From Laguncularia racemosa (lineage: Eukaryota > Streptophyta > Magnoliopsida > Myrtales > Combretaceae), in NCBI GenBank assembly GCA_037954665.1, contig JBBMOL010000057.1, positions 3,968,001 to 4,032,000 on the forward strand: DNA of 64,000 nt, given 5' to 3'. Below, piece by piece: positions 55,321-64,000 of this stretch (positions are counted from its first letter, which is position 1; every line of letters starts with the position of its first letter). A model generated the notes under the pieces. It did no database searches. It was not told the DNA's origin and saw only the letters and a program-made list of their open reading frames with translations. Made by a program: the position numbers and the translations under genes.

Positions 55321-56848
55321 ATGGCTAGAATCGCAGTCGACCGCCTCCTCCACAAAGAAATTCGAGTGTACAAACCTTTGGACCCAAAGTTGGTACTGGA
55401 CCATTGGTTTACCTTGTACAACCTAAAGGAGCAGGCCTTCATCCAGCAAAAGATCGGCTCCATCCTCTCACTGACAAAGATAGAGGTGAATTTGCCTTTA
55501 GTCCTGGCCATGCTCCAATTATGGGAAACTGAGCCCGTTGCTTTCTTTATCGAGCCGCATGAGATCACCCCTACCCTGGAGGAGTACACCCAGTTGCTAC
55601 AGGCTCCAGCACTGACTGATCAAATCTACGCACCAGACCTTGAGGCCGGGCCAACCGGTACCTTCAGCAGATTATTAGGCATCCGTAAGACAGCAGTCAA
55701 GAAAGCCCTAGCAGACTGTAATGGATATTGCATACGTATGGATGATTTAAAAGCCTGGTTCATCGCCCGAGAGGACAATGGGGATAGGAAGGACATACTG
55801 TGTGGGGACCCCAAAACTTACAGACAGATAAGGGTGAACGCTTTCATCTTGACAGCCTTCGCCACCATACTTTTCCCCACCGGGACCTTCTATATTCATT
55901 ACCGGGTTGCAGAGCTGGTGACCCAATTTCTGGAGGGAAGATCTTACATCCCGGCTCTACTGGCTGAACAGATCCGAAACTTGAATTTCCTCAAGAAGAA
56001 AGGTCATGGGATCCTTCGCTCAAGCCTCAACCTTCTGCTGATATGATTTGTAAGCCACCTTAAGTGCTTCGGGCTGAACATGGTCCGAAAAACCTTAGCC
56101 CAGCAGGTGGATCTCGTAGACTCATGTATAGAAAAGGTGAAGCTACCCGACGACCTTACCAGCCAGAGTTGGGTAGAGGTACTTAGAAGATTCAGTGCCG
56201 AGGATATTTTGTAGACAGCCAGGTGGAGTTGTTGTGACAAAATCATCTTGACCTGCAGTAACTTCCAAGCAGTACCTTTAATCGAAATCAGTGGATGTAT
56301 TGGATATCACCCCAACTCAGTGCTCCGCTAGTTTGGTACCATCCAAGATATAGTTTATCGGCCCTCGCTGGAAGCAGTCACCTTTGAGTACCAAGATCCG
56401 AACCTGTTAGTAGCCGAGAAGTTTGCTAAGCTAGCAGAGGTCAAAGCACTTTGGGAAGCTAGAATTAAAAGCCCGAATGTGGACCTCGGGGAGTTAGATG
56501 GCGAAGTGGGAAAACACCGAGCCACCAGAGAGTTTGTAATTCGCCAGCTATACCAGACAGGGGAAAGAGCATACCGGGTTCCAGACGTCACCCAACCAAG
56601 ACCAGACAAGGTCAATCTAGAGACAGAAGTATACCTAGAACAGGTCAAGGCCCGAATGGAGGTATACTTTGAAGCTGCAGATTATAAGAAAGACATTTGG
56701 AAGGGACGTTTCAAAGAATCCGACCAAAGGAACAAGGCCTTAGAAGCACAAGTGGAGAAGACCTAAGCCAAAGTCAAAGAATTAGAAGCTGTCATCAATG
56801 GGAAGTCTGAGCCTCCACAACAGAAGACTAAAAGAGCTAGGAAATAGA
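55321..56848 (+). pseudogene. Tat/Ogre ORF1 (before gag), broken by stops
   Basis: It starts at ATG 55321. The first 241 codons are open (VDRLLHKEIRVYKPL, ITPTLEEYTQLLQAP, GTFYIHYRVAELVTQF). The same frame continues after TGA at 56044, TAG near 56212, TAG near 56331 and TAA at 56764 to a lysine-rich end (QQKTKRARK, TAG 56846). The last third is predicted to be helical and charged (RFKESDQRNKALEAQVEK). Ogre-type elements carry such an ORF of unknown role. Each stop fits a C-to-T change of a Gln or Arg codon. Confidence 0.85.
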
Positions 56849-57029
56849 TCATTATTTGTAATCTTTTATTTTGATTATCGAACTCCAAAATTTTCAATAT
56901 TAATAAAAGTAAAGTTTCAATATTACATTGTCAATCAATTGTCAACCCTTTTATTTTTAGCATTCGCGTGACACATGCATATCATTTTGCATACATCACA
57001 CTAAAAAAAACAAAACAAAACAAAACAAA

Positions 57030-57610
57030 ATGCGCGCTTAGGTATCAAGATAGCTCCCAAGCAATCGAACCCTCCTAAAAGTCCAATTCTCACACGTTCA
57101 AGAACAAAAATGGCCAACAGCAGCGACAATCGCAACAACACCAATGCTGAAGCTGCCTCGAACTCCAGGATCGTATCCCTCGAACAAACGGTCCAACAAT
57201 TAGCTGCCTAGGTCCTCGATATCCCAAGATCTTTCAACCTACTTTTGGGATGACCTTGGATAAATGTTGCTGGAGCCATGCCCTCTAGCCTCCACCAAAG
57301 GGTCAAATTCATTGCAAGTGGGCAGATAGTCACGGTACTAGGCGAACAGGATTACGCCATATACAAAGAGACTACCATACCATATATTGGGGAAGAAGGT
57401 TCAGAAGACCTGGGACTACAAATTTTCAATGAAGTGAATGTGGTGACCAGCAAGGAGGGCCATCAGTTTAAAGAGGGGCAGCACGGGATGTTTGGACTGG
57501 GGTACATTCCTACGGCCGCAAAAGAAGCGCAAGCAAGAGGTGTCAAAGGCAGAATAAAAGGGAAGCCGATCGACACCCAGATGTGCATCCCACCTCTCTA
57601 ACAATCTTTC
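57030..57610 (+). pseudogene. Tat gag/protease remains around an internal deletion
   Basis: A gag start-like piece (SRIVSLEQTVQQLAA) lies at about 57145-57210. Soon after, at about 57245-57280, the sequence is already the protease C-terminal side (MPSSLHQRVKFIASGQIVTV, 57278-57601). The capsid, zinc knuckle and protease active site are missing, so a deletion of probably more than 1 kb occurred here. Confidence 0.7.
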
Positions 57611-58025
57611 CGAAAGGCAAACATCATTCAGGAGCCTCGGATAAACGAAGAGGACAACAGCAAAGGGAAATCAACCCCCCGCACGTCCAACCAGCATCCG
57701 ACTCTAAACAATTGGTTTTGTTATCCTATCAGTAGCGCTAGGTTAGCTCGAAAGCAGAGAAAAATTATTAAACAAATTTTATTGAGACTCTTTATCAAAT
57801 TCAACTACAGTTTGTTTTTCTTCTTATATACATGCTTTCATCTTTACTTTACCCAGATCTCCTACCAGCGAACATCAGGGATATTTCGCGCAGGTAGAAA
57901 ATAAAAACGCTGATATCATTTCTAACACTGTTGGGTCAGTTGTTGAAGGCAATATCCTAGACCACGAAATAATATAAGAAAATTGGCAAAAACATGAACA
58001 AAGCGGAATTTCGATCGACGAGCTT

Positions 58026-58850
58026 GTGGAGACAGTAAACCTAGGAAGCATGGAAAACCTTAAGAACCTCAAAATCGAGACCAGTTTGAGTGCCGAGCAA
58101 AAATGTGAGGTAACCGAGCTATTAACGGAATATGCAGATGTGTTTGCCTGGTCATATGGTGACATGCCAGGGCTAGACCAATCAATAGTGGTTCATAGGC
58201 TTCCCACAAGGGAAGATGTCAAACCTAAAAGACAAAAACTGAGAAGATTTAGACCTAACATCTTGCTAAAGATTAAGGAAGAAGTCAAGAAACTGCTAGA
58301 AATAGGGTTCATTGAAGTATCCGACTACCTAGAATGGGTAGCAAATATAGTCCCCGTTATGAAAAAGAACAGAAAAGTACGCGTATGCGTAGACTTCCGG
58401 GACTTAAACCAAGCTATGTCAAAGGATAACTTCCCCCTACCTCACATTGATGTTCTAGTAGACAACACTGCGGGAAACCATCTCTTCTCATTCACGGACG
58501 GTCTCTCAGGATATAATTAAATAAAAATGGCTGAAGAAGATAAAACCAAAACAACTTTCATCACAACATGGGGAACTTTCTGTTACAAAGTCATGCCCTT
58601 CGGTTTGAAAAACGCCGGGGCAACGTATCAGAGAGCCATGGTCGCAATACTTCATGACATGATGCATCGAGAGGTTGAAGTATATGTCGACGACATGATA
58701 GCCAAATCCAAAGAAGGAGAAAGCCATATGGATATCCTGAGGAAATTGTTTAAACGACTGAGAAAATTTCAGCTCAAGTTAAACTCAGAGAAATGCACTT
58801 TCGGGGTCACAACGGGGAAATTGTTAGGGTTTGTCATAAGCTAGGAAGGG
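58026..58850 (+). pseudogene. Tat reverse transcriptase
   Basis: Frame 58026-58520 has VFAWSYGDMPGLDQSIVVHR and VRVCVDFRDLNQAMSKDNFP. After a TAA at 58518 the same frame goes on (58527-58844) with WGTFCYKVMPFGLKNAGATY and the catalytic VEVYVDDMIAKSK. A TAG ends it at 58842, before the connection to RNase H. All RT motifs are kept despite the two stops. Confidence 0.9.
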
Positions 58851-59468
58851 ATTAAAATCGACCCTGACAAGGTAAAGTCTATATTAGAGTTACCTTCCCC
58901 ACACTCCGTTAAAGAAGTGAGAAGCTTGCTGGGAAGATTAAATTATATAGCTCATTTTATCTCACAGCTCACCGACAAATGCCGGCCATTATTCCGTCCG
59001 TTGAAGAAGAACGCCACAATAGAATGGGACGACGAATGCGAAGAAGCATTCAGGACAATCAAAGACTATCTTATAAAACCTCCGGTCTTGATAGTCCCGA
59101 AGCAAGGAAAGCCCCTATTCTTATACCTTACTATACTCCCTGAATCCATGGGATACGTATTGGGGCAGAAAGATGACGAGGGAAGAGAGCGTTCCATATA
59201 TTACCTGAGCAAGAAGTTCACAGATGGGGAACAGAAGTACTCAGAGGTGGAGAAGACGTGTTGTGCTTTAATCTGGGTCATGCATCGACTAAGGCAATAC
59301 ACCCTTTACTACCATATTGAGTTGCTAACAAGATATGATCCTCTGAAATACTTGGTAAAGAAACTGGCTTTGATAGGTAGAATCTCTAAGTGGCAAATGC
59401 TCCTATCCGAGTTTGACATCACATACATAAATCAGAACTCGATGAAAGGGCAAGCCTTAGCCGACTAA
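58851..59468 (+). pseudogene. Tat RNase H, first copy
   Basis: The frame runs from about 58851 and is open in 58917-59468: RSLLGRLNYIAHFISQLTDK, then the RNase H part with LFLYLTILPESMGYVLGQ and YYLSKKFTDGEQKYSEVEK, up to NQNSMKGQALAD. The catalytic Asp expected in the first strand (normally YLAVS or DAS type) is not obvious, as is usual for Tat elements where a second RNase H is present. Confidence 0.8.
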
Positions 59469-59534
59469 TTAGCGGAACACCCTGTCGAGACAGATTCCCA
59501 AGAACTACAGGCCCAATTTCCAGATGAGAATATA

Positions 59535-60269
59535 TTGACAGTGGAAGATATGCCAGTAGAAGACTTTAGGATAGAGCAGAATGCTAAATGGAAACTGTTT
59601 TTCGATGGAGCCGCCAACGTATTCGGTTGTGGGGTTGGGGTAGTATTGATATCCCCAGATGGCACTCAATTCCCTGCAGCGACAAGACTTACATTTCCAT
59701 ATACCAATAATATCGCGGAATATGAAGCATGCATTCTTGGCCTCAAAATGGCCTGTCAAATGGAAATTCGCAAATTAGAAGTATATGGAGATTCGTCGCT
59801 TATCATATTACAGACAAGAGGGGAATACAAGACTAAAGACCCCAAACTGGTACCGTATCATCAACACTTGACAGAGCTAATTGAAGAATTCAAGGCAATC
59901 ACTTTCACATACATCCCAAGAACTCAGAATCAGTTTGCAGATGCACTAGCCACACTAGCATTTATGATCCAGATAACAGGGGGAGCCAAAGTTCAACCGA
60001 TGAAAATAAACATCGAAAGTCGGCCCGCCTACTATTTAACCATTGAAAAAGTACAAGATGACAAGCCCTGGTATCACGACATCAAGACTTTCCTCCAAGA
60101 AAGTAAATACCCTGAAATGGCTAGCAAGAATGACCAAAGAACACTCAGAAGGTTAGCAAGCCATTTCCTATTAAGTGGGTCTATACTTTACAAAAGATCA
60201 TCTGATACCACCTTGTTGAGATGTGTGGACAAAAATGAAGCATGCGAACTAATGAAGGAAGTACATTAG
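59535..60269 (+). CDS. Tat second RNase H (archaeal-type) and integrase N-terminus, open segment
   Basis: This open segment of 244 codons begins in the linker. It carries KWKLFFDGAANVFGCGVGVV, NNIAEYEACILGLKMA, EVYGDSSLIILQTRGEYK and NQFADALATLA, the four conserved blocks of the extra RNase H with Asp, Glu, Asp, Asp all present. It continues into the start of integrase (LLRCVDKNEACELMKEVH). A stop at 60267 then interrupts. This domain is a hallmark of Tat/Ogre elements. It is not a separate gene but part of pol. Confidence 0.85.
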   Translation: MTVEDMPVEDFRIEQNAKWKLFFDGAANVFGCGVGVVLISPDGTQFPAATRLTFPYTNNIAEYEACILGLKMACQMEIRKLEVYGDSSLIILQTRGEYKTKDPKLVPYHQHLTELIEEFKAITFTYIPRTQNQFADALATLAFMIQITGGAKVQPMKINIESRPAYYLTIEKVQDDKPWYHDIKTFLQESKYPEMASKNDQRTLRRLASHFLLSGSILYKRSSDTTLLRCVDKNEACELMKEVH

Positions 60270-61316
60270 GGAGTATGTGGACCCCATATGAATGGCTACA
60301 TGTTGCCCCGAAAAATCATGAGGTTAGGATATTATTGGTTGACCATGGAATCGGATTGCATAAAATATGTCAAGCACTGTCATCTGTGTCAAGTCTACGC
60401 AAACCGGATAAATGCTCTGCCCAACGAGCTACACTTGTTATCGGCACCGTAGCCTTTCTCCATGTGGGGAATCGACATAATAGGCCCGATCACTCCGACA
60501 GCATCTAACGGCCACAGATTCATACTAGTAGCGATTGATTATTTCACCAAATGGGTAGAAGCGTCATCATATACCAATGTTACAAAGGGGGTAATAATCC
60601 GCTTCTTAAAAAGGGACATAATAGCCCAATATGGAGTTCCCGAGTCCATCATCACCGACAATGGTACCAATCTCAACAACTAATCGATGACAGGTTTATG
60701 TCAACAATTCCACATAAACCACAGAAATTCAACTCCCTACCGACCTCAAATGAACGGGGCAGTAGAAGCAGCTAATAAAAATATCAAGAAGATCATCGAG
60801 AAAATGACAACAACTTACAAAGATTGGCACGAAATGTTACCATTTGCTCTCATGGCTTATAGGACTTTGATAAGAACATCTATGGGAGCCACCCCATATT
60901 CATTGATATATGGTACTGAAGCAGTGCTACCGATTGAAGTCGAAATACCATCATTCAGAATCTTGTCAGAAACTCAGCTAACCGAATCAGACTGGGTAAA
61001 GAAGAGGCTTGATCAGCTAAATCTAATTGATGAAAAAAGACTTATCGCACTATGTCATGGCTAGTGTTACCAACAAAGAATGGCCCGAGCATTTAATAAG
61101 AAGATGTGACCTCGATACTTCAAAGAGGGGGATCTGGTACTAAAGAAGGTTCTCCCGAATGCCCAAGACTCTAGAGGGAAATTTACCCCAAACTACGAAG
61201 GCCCTTATGTAGTGAAAAAGGTTCTGTCAGGAGGTGCTTTGATATTAACTCAGATGGATGGTCCGGAATTGAGAGACCCCATTAACACAGATGCTGTAAA
61301 GATGTACTATCCTTAG
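60270..61316 (+). pseudogene. Tat integrase
   Basis: The pieces are the zinc-binding region (60242-60460, frames broken), core start WGIDIIGPITPTASNGHRFIL (60462-60683) with ESIITDNGTN, then YRPQMNGAVEAANKNIKK and MAYRTLIRTSMGATPYSLIYG (60687-61064), and a C-terminal part (GKFTPNYEGPYVVKKVLSGG, to TAG at 61314). The catalytic triad Asp, Asp, Glu is visible. Stops or frame changes lie near 60267, 60681 and 61062. Confidence 0.85.
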
Positions 61317-61319
61317 GCA

Positions 61320-61790
61320 AGGGAATTTAAATTTTGCCAATGTTTATGAAAGCCAATATTCGATACAAATTTCGTTAAGTCGAGTTTTTACTTTTTACAA
61401 GAAAAGTTAATATCCCTGAATGGTCGATAATCCAAATCAATTCCCACCACAACAAATATTCCTAAACACATTACCCACTACTTCGCCAATAAAAGATAAA
61501 CACTAAAATGATAATGAATCTCAATATATTTGGTAATATAGTTCCACCTACTTTTGAGCATTAGAACATAATGCATTAGTAGGGTAATATTACCGTCAAA
61601 AGAACCATGTGCATAAAGAAAGGAAGCACATCAAGATTTTCAACCCCGTGTCAAGAAAAGAAGAAGAGAAGTAGAAACAAACTAACCCGAAGGTTCGGTT
61701 GTTTGGTGGCTATCCACAATAAACGGGCAAGCATATTAAAATAAATAATTATCATCATATCATGAAAGGCATCACATCATTTAGCTCAGT
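61320..61790 (+). other. non-coding region after Tat integrase
   Basis: Non-coding sequence between the pol stop and the tandem array. I see no ORF or repeat of note in it. Confidence 0.5.
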
Positions 61791-61799
61791 CAGTAGAAA

Positions 61800-62720
61800 G
61801 CATAATCAGAAGCATAAGATGAGTCAGCCCATAGTTGGGCACTTGTCTAAACATTCCTTTTAATAGGGTAGTCAGCCCAAAAAAAAAGGGGGGGGAGGGG
61901 GGCACTTCCCTAGATCTTTTCTAAGGTCAGCCTATAAAGGCATTTCTTTGAGATATCATTTTTATCTTAGGTTAGTCAGCCCAAGATGGGCACTTTCCTA
62001 AACATCCTCTCTAAAGGTTAACTCATAGTGGGCACCTTTTTGAGATATCATCTTTATCATAGGTTAGTCAGCCCAAGATGGGCACTTTCCTAAAAATCTG
62101 TTCTCAAGATCAGCTCATAAGGGCACTTTTTGAGACAGTTCTGTCATAGGTTAGTCAGCCCAAGATGGGCACTTTCCTAAAAATCTGTTCTCAAGGTCAG
62201 CTCATAAGGGCACTTTTTGAGACAGTTCTATCATAGGTTAGTCAGCCCAAGATGGGCACTTCTCTAAAAATCTGTTCTCAAGGTCAGCTCATAAGGGCAC
62301 TTTTTGAGACAGTTCAATCAATTTTATCATAAATTAGTTAGCCCAAGATTGGCACTTTCCTAAAAATCCGTTCTCAAGGTCAGCTGATAAGGGCACTTTT
62401 TGAGACACTCTACCATAGGTTAGTCAGCCCAAGATGGGCACTTTCCTAAAAATCTATCTTAAGGTTAGTCAGCCCATGAGGGGCACTTTCCTAGACTCTC
62501 CCGATTAGTCAGCTCATGGGGCACTTTTCGGAAATATTCTTCCAAAAAGTTGCTAGTCTAACCAGGCGCTTCTGTTGACAGGTAGCCAGCTCATAAAGGC
62601 ACTTCCTAAGTAAATTTTATTTCTAAGGTTGCTAGTCTGATAAGACGCTTCCTATCATCATTTCTTCTACACAATGCTTGAGGTGTTTCCTATCGCCAAT
62701 TAGTCAGCCCATAAAGCACT
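61800..62720 (+). repeat. 87-bp tandem repeat array in the Tat 3' untranslated region
   Basis: Units begin with GTCAGCCCAAGATGGGCAC at 61975, 62067, 62154, 62241, 62336 and 62423, with more degenerate units before (from about 61823) and after (to about 62720). The usual spacing is 87 bp; one unit is 92 and one 95 because of small insertions. Each unit contains a second half-copy (GTCAGCTCATAAGGGCAC), so the basic module may be about 43 bp. Ogre elements are known to carry such arrays here. Confidence 0.9.
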
Positions 62721-62910
62721 TTTTAGGGAGGGAACATTACTCTAAATTGTTAGGACCATCTTAAATCGTGGGATTATTAGCTCTTGGAGCAATTTCCTAC
62801 CAAAAACGTTTTCCCAAGTAACCAGCCAAACCAAGGCGTTACCTATTCAAGAGGCCAAAAATGGCGTTGTCTTTCTTATCTTTGTAGTTAAGTTTTTCAA
62901 ACTTTACTAC

Positions 62911-62923
62911 AAAAAGGGGGCGC
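62911..62923 (+). other. polypurine tract of Tat element
   Basis: AAAAAGGGGGCGC directly before the 3' LTR start, the expected primer site for plus-strand synthesis. Confidence 0.8.
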
Positions 62924-64000
62924 TGTAAACACCCCATTTTTGCCCTAGGAATGAATAATAATCACTAATAATCAATTCTTATTTTTTTTTCCATTTTTCT
63001 TTGATTTAGCATAAATAATAAAAATATTCAAAAAATAAAAATAAATAGGAAAACACATCAATTTTGAAAAATGATTTCAGAAATGGCAATAATAAATAGT
63101 AAATAATTTTTACAAATTTTTGAAATTTCAAAAAATACAAAAAAATAAAAAAATCACATTGCATATATGCAATTTGCGAAATTAGAAAAATCAAGAAAAT
63201 GGGCTAGCCCAGCTGGTCCGGACCACGGGCTAAGGCGTGCGCAGGAGGGCTCGGTCGCAGGTTCGAATCGTGGGGGAAGCAGTTTTTGCGTTTTGAGTTT
63301 TTTTCACTTATCCAGGACACGTGGCAGCATCCGATTGGCTGGAGGAAACGCACGCGCCGGGCGCGTGATCGTCTTCTACCTCGAGTCCGAGATCGCCGGC
63401 GGAAGAAAAATTCGCATTTTGGCCGTTTGGATTCGATTTTTTACACAAATCCAACAGATCTTTAACAGAAATGAGATAAACATCATCCAATTGGAATCAA
63501 ATCGCAACAAATCGATGGATTTACACAAATCGGAGTTGTTTTTTTAACCGAAAATCTGATTAGCTTCGATCGGAGGAAATCTGAGCTTATCCAACTCGGT
63601 TTCAAGTGCCTATAAATAGAAATCGAAGAGAGGAAGCCAAAAGACGAATCATAATTGAGAGAAAGTGAGAAAAGAGAGCAAATCGGAGAGCATTGGAGGA
63701 AACCCAAAACCGCGAACCGCCGATCGGAGCCAAGCCGCCACCAGGAGACGTTTTAGGAGCAAACCACCGCCACCATTGGATTCATCACCCTCGAGAAGCT
63801 AGGATTCGACATCTCACCCGTGACAAAAGACCGCCGGAACGCCGTGAACGAGCATCCTCAGTCGCCGTGTCCGACCAATCCGACCCGACCAAACCGACCC
63901 GCGCACCGACCCGGATCCAGGTAAGTCAGATTTTCCGGATTTTTTCCAATTTATTTATTTACTTTATTTATTTTTATTCCGATTTGATTTATTATTTTTT
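62924..64000 (+). repeat. 3' LTR of Tat-type element (first 1077 bp, cut by window end)
   Basis: It starts TGTAAACACCCCATTTTTGCC and follows the 5' LTR closely. The A/B box pair (63205-63269), TATA box (about 63609) and donor-like GGTAAGT (about 63921) are all kept. Differences from the 5' LTR are few and mostly transitions, plus small length changes in T runs. Confidence 0.93.

Larger units (their letters stand above)
52952..64000 (+). mobile_element. Tat/Ogre-type Ty3/gypsy element, 3' LTR cut by window end
   Basis: 5' LTR 52952-55074, primer site TGGCGACTCCACTGGGGA, an ORF before gag, remains of gag/protease, RT, RNase H, a second RNase H, integrase, a tandem repeat array, a polypurine tract (AAAAAGGGGGCGC) and the first 1077 bp of the 3' LTR from 62924. 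The extra ORF, dual RNase H and long LTRs identify the Tat/Ogre branch. A deletion near 57240 removes most of gag and protease. Several stops are present. It could only move with help from an intact relative. Confidence 0.93.

Overview
The window looks like a repeat-rich stretch of a flowering-plant nuclear genome, most likely a eudicot. Evidence is the intron-containing plant genes (a vacuolar MTP1-type zinc transporter, a COMT-like O-methyltransferase, PGG-domain membrane proteins) in an AT-rich background filled with plant lineages of LTR retrotransposons (Ty1/copia, Athila, Tat, another Ty3/gypsy). I cannot name the species. Several track-style ORF starts here are TTG or GTG, so I moved starts to the first supported ATG.

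Layout: 1-1.2 kb, AT-rich intergenic DNA. 1.2-5.4 kb, an MTP1-like gene (+) with a putative leader intron of about 2.8 kb and one coding frame broken at an A8 run. 6.8-8.5 kb, a four-exon O-methyltransferase pseudogene (-) whose exon 1 is cut by a copia LTR. 8.5-12.56 kb, parts of two copia elements (-) joined head to tail. 12.57-20.8 kb, a decayed Athila-type element (+) carrying a hAT-like MITE with a perfect 8-bp target duplication. 20.8-21.8 kb, the 5' end of a third copia element (-). 22.2-22.7 kb, a PGG-domain pseudogene, then a fold-back MITE and about 4 kb of AT-rich DNA.

27.26-32.96 kb is a complete but mutated Ty3/gypsy element (TSD TAAGT), sitting about 20 bp upstream of a TATA motif in front of the only intact PGG gene (33.28-33.80 kb). 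34.76-39.24 kb is a full-length copia element with LTRs that read as identical by eye, TSD TGATC and one open Gag-Pol frame of 1327 codons; it is very young and possibly active. 39.6-40.4 kb has an RNase H-like remnant (-), and 42.1-42.6 kb a third PGG copy (-, pseudogene).

42.78-50.87 kb is a nest: one copia element (TSD TTTAT) inserted three bases into the 5' LTR of an older copia element (TSD GTATT). 52.95 kb to the window end is a Tat/Ogre-type gypsy element with LTRs of about 2.1 kb, an extra ORF before gag, two RNase H domains, a deletion across gag/protease, an 87-bp tandem repeat array before the 3' LTR, and a tRNA-like A-box/B-box pair in both LTRs.

How it fits together: the host genes are unrelated except for the PGG family (one intact gene, two pseudogenes, one 3' remnant). 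Most of the sequence is layered retrotransposon DNA. Most premature stops in the older elements can be explained by single C-to-T or G-to-A changes, as expected for decay of methylated repeats. I found no convincing new biosynthetic or defence system; the most unusual structures are the tRNA-like motif in the Tat LTRs, the Tat satellite-like array, the LTR-OMT fused reading frame and the precise nesting.
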